Source of the DNA: Carnegiea gigantea
Taxonomy: Eukaryota > Streptophyta > Magnoliopsida > Caryophyllales > Cactaceae
Assembly: GCA_029747015.1 (NCBI GenBank)
Contig: JAKOGI010001277.1
Span: 193,501 to 257,500, forward strand
Direction: 5' to 3'
Length of the DNA stretch: 64,000 nucleotides
The notes beneath the pieces are model-generated. The model searched no databases and was not told the origin of the DNA. It worked only from the letters and a program-made list of their open reading frames with translations. Each line of letters starts with the position of its first letter. Within the stretch, counting starts at the first letter, position 1. This document shows positions 1-9,736 of the stretch, piece by piece. The position numbers and the translations under genes are program-made.

Positions 1-575
1 AACACGAAATTAGGCGAGTTTGGGTAAAGATTTTCAACCCGTTTAATTAAACGGGTTGACACGATTAACCCGTTTAATTAAACGGGTTAGGTTCTGGTCG
101 AGATGTTCGACACGAAAAAATACCTATCTAACCCGTTTAATTAATTGGGTTAGTAGGTCAACCTAATTACCCAATTATTGTTTAACCGTTTAACCCTTTT
201 AATATATATATATACACACACACACACACATATATATATGTATTATATATATTTTTTGTTTGGGGGGGAATTTCTTAAGATTTTATTTCAAAATTGCAGT
301 CTCAGGCTCAAACACATGTTCATTGAAAGTTTGAAACTTAAATGGGTTAAACAGGTTAAACAGGTAAGTGGTACCTGATTCTGACCCGTTTAACTTAAAC
401 GGGTTAAATAGGTCAGAATCAGGTTGACCCGTTTAAATGTTAAACAGTTTCAGGTTGGGTTTTTCAACCCGTTTAGTAAACAGGTCAGGTTCAGGTCGAG
501 GGACTTTCAACCCGTTTAACTTTGACCCGAATACGAACCCGACCCGAACTGACCTATTTGACAGCCCTATCTTCA
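1..575. repeat. Palindromic AACCCGTTTAA-type dispersed repeat
   Basis: The stretch is built from many copies of AACCCGTTTAA and its complement, often head to head so that 22-nt perfect palindromes form (36-57 and 67-88), with diverged copies near 133-155, 384-410, 428-440 and 465-520. It closes with a GACCCGAACTGACC-like segment and TGACAGCCCTA near 557-570, which resembles the end of common non-autonomous plant DNA-transposon repeats. The left end lies outside the window. No coding potential is seen. Confidence 0.6.
201..250. repeat. Compound TA/CA microsatellite
   Basis: A run of TA, then CA, then TA dinucleotides. A short open frame through it is only translated microsatellite. Confidence 0.9.
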
Positions 576-636
576 ACCCCCCTGGCCAAAATAGCTAATT
601 AGAATATTTTTTGGGTTAGCAAATGTCCATGGGCAC

Positions 637-2570
637 TGTTGGGATATTTCGAGTATAAACTAAAAGCTGCAAGCGTACAGATTTCGTTGTAGTATTTGAA
701 GATCGTGTCCTCGGGGACGAGGATAAGATTAAGATCACTGAGTACGAAAATAAACTAACCTAGCATCATTATGAACCAATTTAAAACCGTAAACAATTTA
801 AATCATTAATTCTAAATTGTCATGAAGCAAAATTGAACTAGTAATTTTATGCTACTCGAAGAGTTCACTAAATGCACCAAACATAGTAGCCATTAAACCT
901 GCATTGGATTTATAGCAACCTAATTACTACCCTTTTGAATAGCACTTAACCTAAGATTGAAGATTAATTAAGCAAATGAAATTAAATAGGAGGAAATCTA
1001 TAGGGAAAAACAGACACTAAGCTGATAAAAATGAAATCCATAACAATAGCTCAAACCAAAATAAGAAACCAAGCAAAACCAATACACAATCCAAGCAAAG
1101 CTTCCACTCATTCCTAGCAAAACGAATGCATATTCTGGACCGGACGGAGGGAAATCATGACAGATTAGGGGCTCAAGCAACTCAATCCACATCCAATAAC
1201 AATCCAACATCAATCAATATTCCAAACTCATTCAATTCTGATAACATAGCATCAAGGTAACCAAACAGTCGTGCAAATAATGAAACCCGAATTAACTTGA
1301 ATAAATAAGAAAAATGAACCCACAGGGGAGGGGGAAAGAATCATTCAACCACCATATTCGAACCAAATCATTCGAACCATCAAAACCATCAAACTATATC
1401 CAAATCCAGTTCAACCAACCAAAATAATCAACCAAACTTCTAAAATCAACTAAATCCCCTAAACTACTAGAATCAGAATATTATCAAATCAACCAACTAC
1501 TAAATCGAGTAGCAACATATTAAACACACATCAAGAACCAAATAAGCGAAACAGAGGAGGGAGGTTTCTGGATTTTTTTTCAGTAGCATTTAACTTAGGA
1601 GGGGGGGAATAGAAATCGAACCACAACTCATGACCATGAATAAGATGAAGCCAAGCTCCTAGTTTCGAACAAACAAATAGAGCAAAACTAGGGCCTCAAA
1701 CCGTGCATCCACCAACTGTAGAATTGAGCCTAACTCTGGAAATTTCACACAAGCCTTGCGAAAGCAACTCAGAATTGACAAAATTTAGCCTAATTACATG
1801 AATTCGAAGCTAAGCAGACCGAAGTCCAACCAAGAACAACCCCGAGTTCCTGAAACCCTAACTTTGAAAATCGAAAATGAAAATTGAAACTAAACCTAAA
1901 GCTCAAATTAAACCTAACCTAAAACCCTAAATTGTTACCTAAAATCCTTCCAAAAACGCCGCTAGCTCCTTTTATGCTCAGCCCTCTTCAATCTCGACCA
2001 TTGAATTCGGAAACGCGTGGACGGTGGCGATGCTTGATGTGCTGGGGTGTGGAGTGCGATTCGGTGCTGGCAGACGCACGAATGAAGGTGGTCGACGATG
2101 ATGGTGGTGCGTGGTTGCTGCGTTGTCGGGGGGAGAGAGAGAGAGAGGGAGATGAGGAAGATGGCGATGAAGATGATGGAGTATATGGAGGTGTATCCGG
2201 GTTTTGAGTGCTCTAGGTTTCTTGGGAACCAGAAGAAAAGAGAGAGAGGAGAGAGAAGATTAATGTGGTGAGCGAAGGGGGGTTAGCAGGGGTCACGTGA
2301 GGCGCACACAGGGCCGGGGGGCTCTTAGGATTTATTTTTTATTTTTTTCTTTCCTTTGCGCTATTCAAATGGGCCTTTGGGATTGAGTCGGGTAAATTTG
2401 GCCCAGTTCTTTATTTCCGGTATTTTCAGCATTTTTTTCGCATTTTTGCCGTAATTATTCAAAGTCTACAAAACAAAATAAAATTAAATAAAAACCTGAA
2501 AATAATAATTATAACAAGCATAAAATAGGTGTAAAAGTACCGTAAAAATAACATATTTTTGGGACGAACA
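637..2570 (-). repeat. E1 3' LTR (left copy)
   Basis: Starts TGTTGGGATA and ends GGACGAACA on the plus strand. It aligns with 6572-8433 almost throughout with scattered substitutions. It keeps the U5-like block (667-720) that the right copy has partly lost. ORFs within it (for example 1932-2207) recur in both LTRs and resemble no protein I know. Confidence 0.85.
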
Positions 2571-2608
2571 AATACTCCCACATCAAGATTTTGCTCGTCC
2601 TCGAGTAA
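2571..2608 (-). other. E1 polypurine tract and hairpin next to the 3' LTR
   Basis: Read on the minus strand, a purine-rich tract (GATGTGGGAGTATT) directly abuts the LTR start TGTTCG, as expected for the plus-strand primer of reverse transcription. Just before it lies a hairpin; on the plus strand this is TTGCTCG-TCCT-CGAGTAA (2591-2608), with a 7-bp stem including one G-T pair. Confidence 0.7.
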
Positions 2609-3117
2609 AATAACTAAATTAACTAAAAGAAAATGAAAAATAAGAAAAAGAAAATCCTAACTCATTGTCGTAGGAATCACGGTTGTATTTAGCATATGCA
2701 ACAAGCCCTTTAAACCCTTCTCCCAAGTGGACAAGTGAGGTATCGTGAGGGTTATCAAGTGAAATACCCACAAAAATTATTTCAAAAATAAAAGAAAATC
2801 TTTTCGATTTTTTTTTTCAGAACTAATATGTACAAAATTTGAGAAAAGTATGCACATGTTCTAATCAACTAAATCGCCCATGTAACTAAATTATTGACCT
2901 GCATATGTACAAAATATACTTCAAAGTCCTCTGCCTCCTAAATGACATCAGAGCACTAATTTTGCACCCCATTGAACATCAAGATTCTAAATCCATTTCG
3001 GTGCTCGTCTGCAAGTGTATTATCATCCCAAGACTTAGATTTATCAGAATTAGACTCAATCCCACTTGACTAACACAATTACATTACTATCATACTAACT
3101 TTGGAAGCAAGCTTTCC
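2609..3117 (-). other. E1 non-coding interior, block shared with E2
   Basis: No gene is seen. About 2650-2780 is clearly similar to 25680-25800 in E2 (the run with ATCACGGTTG, ATGCAACAAGCCC and AAGTGGAC), and 2990-3117 resembles 26030-26160. The LTRs of E1 and E2 show no such similarity outside U5. Confidence 0.7.
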
Positions 3118-3200
3118 CAGTAGCAGTATTGCCTCAAAGGATAACACTCAGTAGCACGTGCCTCAAAGGATAATGCCCAGTAGCACATGGCTTAAAGGGA
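3118..3200. repeat. E1 short tandem units CCTCAAAGG...CAGTAGC
   Basis: Two to three imperfect units of roughly 30-33 bp, each containing CCTCAAAGGATA and CAGTAGCA. The same unit occurs at the matching place in E2 (26155-26225 and 26296-26322). Confidence 0.7.
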
Positions 3201-3557
3201 TACTTGTCATTTCAAATTTTATTCCATCTCTTTCTTTTCTTTTTTTTATAATACACTTTTTTTCTTTTTTTAGAGTAGTCGTGTCACAAGCTAGTGGGAG
3301 AATCATTCATGGAAGCCTCAGACGTAAAGATAATGATGAAAGGATAAACAAAGGTTGGATTATACATCTATAATGAACAACTGGAGTTAGCATTAGGACT
3401 TAGAATGTCACACTGAGGTTGAAAACTTTTCATGCGCATGCTACTTATATACAAGCTAATAACCGAGGCACAGGGGATTCAAGCTAATCAGACATGGTAT
3501 AAACGCCCCAAAAACAAAACGAACATCTTTTTGGATTTTTCAAAAAAAAATGACCAC

Positions 3558-3600
3558 CTCACCCCCACACCAAAACTTTACGATGTCCTCAGTGTGGGAA
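3558..3600 (-). other. E1 internal purine tract and hairpin module
   Basis: On the minus strand a GGTGTGGGGGTGAGG-like purine tract follows a GAGGACAT core. The plus strand shows CCACACC and, 20 nt on, GTCCTCAGTGTGGG; CCCACAC (3564-3570) can pair with GTGTGGG (3592-3598). The module lies about 1 kb upstream of the purine tract at the 3' LTR and has counterparts in E2 and E3. Confidence 0.6.
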
Positions 3601-5029
3601 CTAAAGCTCTAAAAAGCAAGTACATAAGCTATACAACCATAAACCACATTAAACTATAAATATATACAAACTAAGACACCAATAAAAATCAAAAACAAAA
3701 CTAAAAACAAACTCAAAATCTCCAAAATCAAAATCTCAAAAAAAAAAAGCCAAAAAAACAAAACTAACTCTAAAACAAACCAAACCACTAAATGGCCAAA
3801 ATCAAAACCAAAACCAAAACCAAAACAAAATAAGATCCAAACACAAAAAATCAAAAAGCCAAATAACTAAATAAAGAAAAACAAAAACAAAAACCTAAAA
3901 GAAAACAAAACCAATCAAGACCAAACCAACATAATCACCAAAAACAGAAACAAAATCAAACCAAAGACTTACTGAACACCAACCTAAATCAAAAGAAAAG
4001 CAAAAAAAAAAAAAAAAAAGGGCTAAAACACTAAAAAGGAACAAAAAGAACCTACAAAAATAAGACCAAAGGGAAATTGAAAAACTTACTAAGCTAAAGA
4101 AACAAGACACCAAACCAAAGGGAACAAAACACAAATTCAAGAAAACCAAACAATAAAACTAGAATATATACAAGGACAATCCTAGATATTCACAACTATC
4201 AAGTATTCACAAAATTATAATACAACCAAGAGTGCTCATAGCCCACATGGCTCACATATCCCAAATTGCTCCTCAAGATTGATCATCCGTATATTCACAT
4301 TCCTAAATATCCAATATTAAGTGCGAAAAGAAAGAAAAGAAATGAAAAAGATAAGAAGGGAGGGTGGAATGATCATACCAAGTTGGATACAGTTTGTATC
4401 CAAACTATGCCTCACGAGGATGATGCAACATGGGGCTTATGGAGCATCAGCCACTCTATATTAAGTTGAAAACTGCTACTCAAATCAAAACTCGTTAAGG
4501 CACGTAACAACTTATCAAACAAAGAAGCCCAACTCTCAATCACATAAAAACAGTAAAAAGTAGTGAGTTGGAACGAGAAAGAATACATTCACTTAGCTAA
4601 TAAAGCACAGATAAGGGCTCACTTCAACTTATCAAACAGTTAGGCCCAATCAAAAAGGAAATGAACATACTTAGAATGAGCCAGTAGTGATGTCATTTGC
4701 CTAGAAACTATATCAGCATAAAGGAGCAGTCTAGGCAACATAGGGAGTGCACATTTTACAAGTCTGTTAAGTCCAATGTGCATATGAGTCTGGTCTAAAG
4801 CAAAATTCTTAGTGGCAATCATCTCCAACTCAACAAAATCAGACTTGTAATATTCAAAAAAGAAGTCAGTTTAGATGGGGTCAAAAGAGAAGGACTCATA
4901 ATCAGCACAAACACCATCATCAGAACTTCTATGGGTCTCGAACTCATAAGAAAAAGATTCGTATTTCACACACAGAAGATTATCATCGAATTTAAATAGA
5001 AGGTCAGGAATGATGGAATCAAAAGAGAA
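3601..5029 (-). other. E1 non-coding interior, A-rich stretch
   Basis: 3650-4150 is strongly A/C-rich on the plus strand (repeated AAACCAAAACC) and gives spurious frames. 4350-4450 resembles 27130-27210 in E2. No protein homology is recognised. Confidence 0.6.
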
Positions 5030-6080
5030 TTATTCATATTCGACAATAAAACCCATATCAAGACCTTCAGTAACATCAAATCCACATGAAAAATATTCAT
5101 ATTCGGCATAAAGAATATCATCATCAAAGTCCAAAATAGTGAGTTCAGTTACCTTATCACACAATTCCTGTGAAATATCTTTCAAATCATCTAAATCATG
5201 AGACTCAACTTCAGGTGTGATGCTTATATCTAACGCATTAATAATATCATATTGTTTACCCACATCAAATTCACAAAAGTCATTCAGAGTGGTGGGTGGG
5301 TTGGCAGAAACTAGGACATTATCAGTGATGCCCTTAGGTGAGCTAGTGCGGAGTGCAAGGTCAGGTGATAGAGACATATGGAGGTCATGCTCTTGATCTA
5401 AACTAGGCAAATATATGTCTTCATTCAAATCAGGCCTAGCAGAATAAGAGGGTTCAAAATCATCATACAGACGAATATCTGATTTAGGAGATTCTAAGCT
5501 AGCATCAATCTCACTATAAGTCTCCCTATTTTGGTTAAAACATTGAGAACAAGCAGCAATTCTCGCTTTCATTGTCTCTATCATTTGATAAGTTAATTTA
5601 CTAATCTTCTTTTCAAAACTTGCACATGTAGCATCAACATAAGTATGATAAGGACAAGTATGAGCATCATGATCAGAAGATTTACAATAATCGCACAAAA
5701 CAGAAGGCATATAAGAATAAGATGGGCCATATGAATTCACAAAGTGGTCTGGAGGGTAAGAATTACCATGAAAATCATACTCTCCATGAGTTGAGTATTT
5801 AAAAGTCTCGTTAGCTTGTTCAAACACATAGGTTTCCCAAGCTAATTTTTCAAAGAAATCCTAAACCTCATCTTGAGCTTTAGACAATAATTCTATTAGA
5901 CCTCCAGGGCAAATTGATTTAATATAAGTCCTTGACTTAACATTTAGACCCGTCGCAATGACCTTACAAATGTTTTATTTTTCAAAATTGTAATTCAGTT
6001 GAGCACGATAATCATTAAGCATTGAAAGATAACGCTAGAAAGGTTCATAATCATATTGCGGGAAATGAAAAACTGGCATT
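5030..6080 (-). pseudogene. E1 gag remnant with CCHC knuckle
   Basis: A Gag-like polyprotein fragment. The open part (5030-5827, 265 aa) contains a complete CX2CX4HX4C knuckle (CDYCKSSDHDAHTC) near residue 45, the RNA-binding zinc knuckle of retroelement nucleocapsids. Translation upstream continues to an ATG near 6080 (MPVFHFPQYDYEPF...), parallel to the start of the E2 gag (MSLSHFPQHEHELF...), but is broken by in-frame TAG codons at 6035-6037 and near 5863. E2 has Trp at both places. The downstream part is acidic and low in recognisable motifs. Gag would form the particle that packages the RNA. As it stands E1 cannot make a full-length Gag. Confidence 0.75.
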
Positions 6081-6547
6081 TTGTTTTTAAGGTTTTTAAA
6101 GTTTTTTTTCAATTTTTAGGGGTTTTCAAGTTTTTCTAATTTTTTTTTTGGGTTTTTGGATTTTTCAAGAAATGAACACAACTAATAATGAATGAACAAA
6201 GTAAATCAAATTATAAGCAACTAATAAGAACGAAACTAAGAAAAAAAAAGTGCATAATCTTGCCCCTTTGTTTTTAAGATTTTAAAATTTTTTAAATTTG
6301 TTGTGGTTTTCAAGATTTTCTATTTTTTTTTTAATTTTAGGCTTTTTCCATTTTTTAGTGATTTTGAAGTTTTTCTATTTTTTTTGGATTTTAACTTTTC
6401 TAATTTTTATTGGAATTTTGGGAATTTTCAAGAAATGAACTAAATGAAGTCATAATTGATCATGAAATAAACAAAATAAGGTAGAACATATGCAACCAAA
6501 AAGAGAGTAGTAAGAAAATAAAAATATAACCCAATCTCATGGCGTCG

Positions 6548-6565
6548 TCCCCGGCAACGGCGCCA
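6548..6565 (-). other. E1 primer-binding site (tRNA-Asp)
   Basis: The minus strand reads TGGCGCCGTTGCCGGGGA, an exact complement to the 3' end of plant tRNA-Asp(GUC) including CCA. This is the usual PBS of Athila/Tat-type elements. It lies 6 nt from the LTR edge. Confidence 0.85.
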
Positions 6566-6571
6566 AAAACT

Positions 6572-8433
6572 TGAGGGTTGTGTCCTCGGGGATGAGGATA
6601 AGATTAATATCACTGAATACGAGAGTAAACTAATCTAGAATTGTTCTGAACTAATTTAAACCGTAAACAGTTTAAATCATTAATTCTAAATGGTCATGAA
6701 GCAAAATTGAACTAGTAATTTATGCTAATCGAAGAATTCACTAAATGCACAAAACATAGTAGCCATTAAACCTGCATTGGATTTATAGCAACCTAATTAC
6801 TGCCCTTTTGAATAGCACTTAAACTAAGATTGAAGATTAATTAAGCAAATGAAATTAAATAGGAGGAAACCTATAGGGGAAAACAGACACTAAGCTGATA
6901 AAAATGAAATCCATAACAATAGCTCAACCCAAAATAAGAAACCAAGCAAAACCAATACATAATCCAAGCAAAGCTTCCACTCATTCCTAGCAAAACGAAT
7001 GCGTATTCTGGACCGGGGGGAGGAAAGTCATGAGAGATTAGGGGCTCAAGCAACTCAATCCACTTCCAATAACAATCCAACATCAATCAATATTCCAAAC
7101 TCATTCAATTCTGATAGCATAGCATCAAGGTAACCAAATAGTCGAGCAAATAATGAAACCCGAATCAACCTGAATAAATAAGAAAAACGAACCCACAGGG
7201 GAGGGGGAAAGAATCATTCAACCACCATATTCAAACCAAATCATTCGAACCATCAAAACCATCAAACTATATCCAAATCTAGTTCAACTAGCCAAAATAA
7301 TCAACCAAACTTCTAAAATCAACTAAATCCACTAAACTACTAGAATTAGAATATTATCAAATAAACCAACTACTAAATCGAGTAGCAACATATTAAACAC
7401 ACATCAAGAACCAAATAAGCGAAACAGAGGAGGGAGGTTTCTGGATTTTTTTTCAGTAGCATTTAACTTAGGAGGGGGGGAATAGAAATCGAACCACAAC
7501 TCATGACCATGAATAAGATGAAGCCAAGCTCCTAGTTTCGAACAAACAAATAGAGCAAAACTAGGGCCTCAAACCGTGCATCCACCAACTGTAGAATTGA
7601 GCCTAACTCTGGAAATTTCACACAAGCCTTGCGAAAGCAACTCAGAATTGACAAAATTTAGCCTAATTACATGAATTCGAAGCTAAGCAGACCGAAATCC
7701 AACCAAGACCAACCCTGAGTTCCTGAAACCCTAACTCTGAAAATCGAAAACGAAAATTGAAACTAAACCTAAAGCTCAAATTAAACCTAACCTAAAACCC
7801 TAAATTGTTACCTAAAATCCTTCCAAAAACACCGCTAACTCCTTTTATGCTCAGCCCTCTTCAATCTTGATAGTTGAATTTGGAAATGTGTGGACGATGG
7901 CGATGCTTCATGTGCTGGCGTGTGGAGTGCGATTCGGCGCTGGCAGGCGCACGAATGAAGGTGGTCGACGATGATGGTGGTGCATGGTTGCTGCGTTGTC
8001 GGAGAGAGAGGGGGGAAATGAGGAAGATGGCGGTGAAGATGATGGAGTATGGGGGTGTACCGGGGTTTCGAGTGTTCTGGGTTTCCTGGGAATCGGAAGA
8101 AAAGAGAGAGAGGCGAGAGAAGATTAATGTGGTGAGTGTGGGGGGTTAATAGGGGTCACGTGAGGTGCACGCGGGGCCGAGGGTTTCTTAGGATTTATTT
8201 TTTATTTTTTTCTTTTCTTTGGACTAAACAAACGGGCCTTTAGGATTGGATCGGGTAAATTTAGCCTGGCTCTTCATTTCCGATATTTTCAGCATTTTTC
8301 CTGCATTTTTACCATAATTATTCAAAACCTACAAAATAAAATAAAATAAAATAAAAACCTAAAAATAATAATTATAACGAGCATAAAATAGGTGTAAAAG
8401 TACTGTAAAAATAACACATTTTTAGCACGAACA
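6572..8433 (-). repeat. E1 5' LTR (right copy, U5 end shortened)
   Basis: Matches the left LTR from TTGA...GTGTCCTCGGGG onward and ends CGAACA at 8433. Relative to the left copy about 58 bp next to the PBS are missing, including the CAAGCG(T/C)AC part of U5. Confidence 0.8.
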
Positions 8434-8789
8434 GACACCCCTATCTTGAACTAAGATTTGCCATTGTTTGGCAGCTTGTTAATGTTTTGGGTGGGCTCTG
8501 TGCTGCTCCATTGTGTTTATTTGATGATTTCAATGGGATCTTGTTCCCCTCAAAAAATATGGTGGCATTTACCTTGAGTTTAATGGGCTGAAATAGTTCA
8601 TGGTTGTTATTAATAAACATAGACTGCATGATCTTGGCTATTTGGGGCACATTTTCACTTGAAGTAACAGAAGAGAGGATTATGATCATATTGAGGAGTG
8701 GCTAGGTCTTTTTGGTGGCAAATGAAGGTTAGAGGGACCTTTGGCTTGATCTTCAAGTTCATATCTCATTTGGGAAGGTTCGGATCATT
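8434..8789. other. Unassigned spacer between E1 and E3
   Basis: About 350 bp between the E1 target-site copy and the truncated E3 LTR. A minus-strand frame (8441-8689, 82 aa) resembles nothing I can name. It replaces about 380 bp of the E3 LTR. Confidence 0.4.
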
Positions 8790-9697
8790 ATCCAAGTTTA
8801 ATATATTCGATTACTCACTAGCCCTCTTAACATATAAATCTCTCTGTCGAGTCGAAGTTATGTTAAGTCTATTCAAGCAATCCAACAACCAAATGTCCTC
8901 TCTCAAATGTTCACTCGGCTATTTCAATAGGTGCAAGTAAATTTCGGCCAAAAATTAACCCACAACATACAAAACACTTGATAGACAAAATCAAACTAAT
9001 CATGAAAATAGCACAATTGAACCAACTAAAACATAATCCAATAACAATTCCAAAAACTACTAAATCCCTAGACTAAGACAACTACTCAGACATGATTGAA
9101 AAGATAAACTAACCAAAGATTGGGTGAAATCTAAGCGAAAGCGATTCAATTGAGATGGCCCTCACCAAGGGCTTCACAACTGCCTCAGAATCAAAAAACT
9201 CTCACACTCAAAATTCTCACCAAATAAAAAAACTACAAAATTTGAGAGAAAAGACTAATCTAACCTATGCTATTGCTTGAAATGCTCTAAGAGATGATTG
9301 AGGAGTACTCTCTTCTGCCACAGGCAATGCTATTTATAGAAAACTTCAAGCATTCTCAGCCACACAGTCGAGAAAAAATGAAGAGGCAACAGTTATAGGC
9401 CGACCACAGTCCGTGGCATCCACCACGGTCTGACCGTGGTCTGGGCTGGAACCAAATTTCTTGATCTTTCTTTGCTCTATAGTCGTGCCAACTCATGGGT
9501 GACCGTGGGGAGGTTAAAATACAGCCATTGAAGGGCAAATGCTGGGTGAAATGGATAAAAATCGTACAGAACACATAAAACAACTACATCCAAGCATAAA
9601 ACGAGAATAGGAGAGTAAATAGCATCATTAAGCACAAAATTCTCCTAAAAACGAGGCAAAATAGCCCTAAAAAGGTATACATATAAAGCACTTATCA
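8790..9697 (-). repeat. E3 3' LTR, truncated
   Basis: Collinear with 20774-21682 and ends CACTTATCA. The first about 380 bp of the full LTR are absent. It contains a minus-strand TATA-like box (plus TATTTATA, 9331-9338) and a block of CCACGGT/ACCGTGG inverted repeats (9400-9446). Confidence 0.85.
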
Positions 9698-9736
9698 AAC
9701 TTCTCCATGCTTAAACTGTTGCTTGTCCTCAAGCAA
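9698..9736 (-). other. E3 purine tract and perfect hairpin at the 3' LTR
   Basis: Minus strand: GCATGGAGAAGTT abuts the LTR start TGATAAG. The adjacent hairpin TTGCTTG-TCCT-CAAGCAA (9719-9736, plus strand) has a perfect 7-bp stem. Confidence 0.7.

Larger units (their letters stand above)
637..8433 (-). mobile_element. E1: non-autonomous gag-only LTR retrotransposon (TR-GAG/LARD-like, Athila-related)
   Basis: About 1.9-kb direct repeats (637-2570 and 6572-8433) flank a 4-kb interior. In minus orientation the order is 5' LTR, PBS complementary to tRNA-Asp, gag remnant, long non-coding A/T-rich part, purine tract, 3' LTR. The left copy runs TGTT...AACA. Flanking 5-mers GGCAC (632-636) and GACAC (8434-8438) differ by one base and are a plausible target duplication. 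No protease, RT, RNase H or integrase sequence is visible, so the element must have depended on another element. The PBS, U5 block and hairpin/purine-tract modules are shared with E2 and with the Athila element at 8790-21682. That it is Athila-mobilised is inference. Confidence 0.85.

Noticed and set aside
178..378. 66-aa frame with THTHTHIYMYY
   Set aside because: Translation of the TA/CA microsatellite and flanking repeat.
1932..2207. 91-aa frame, also near 7874-8149
   Set aside because: Present in both E1 LTRs, low complexity, diverging by frameshifts; no domain.
3118..3200. CRISPR-like spaced repeats
   Set aside because: Too few, imperfect and in a plant retroelement.
3654..4149. Hydrophobic minus-strand frames rich in Phe and Leu
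   Set aside because: Products of an A-rich plus strand in the E1 interior, not membrane proteins.
6548..6565. Fragment of a tRNA-Asp gene
   Set aside because: Only the 18-nt complement of the 3' end next to an LTR; it is a primer-binding site.
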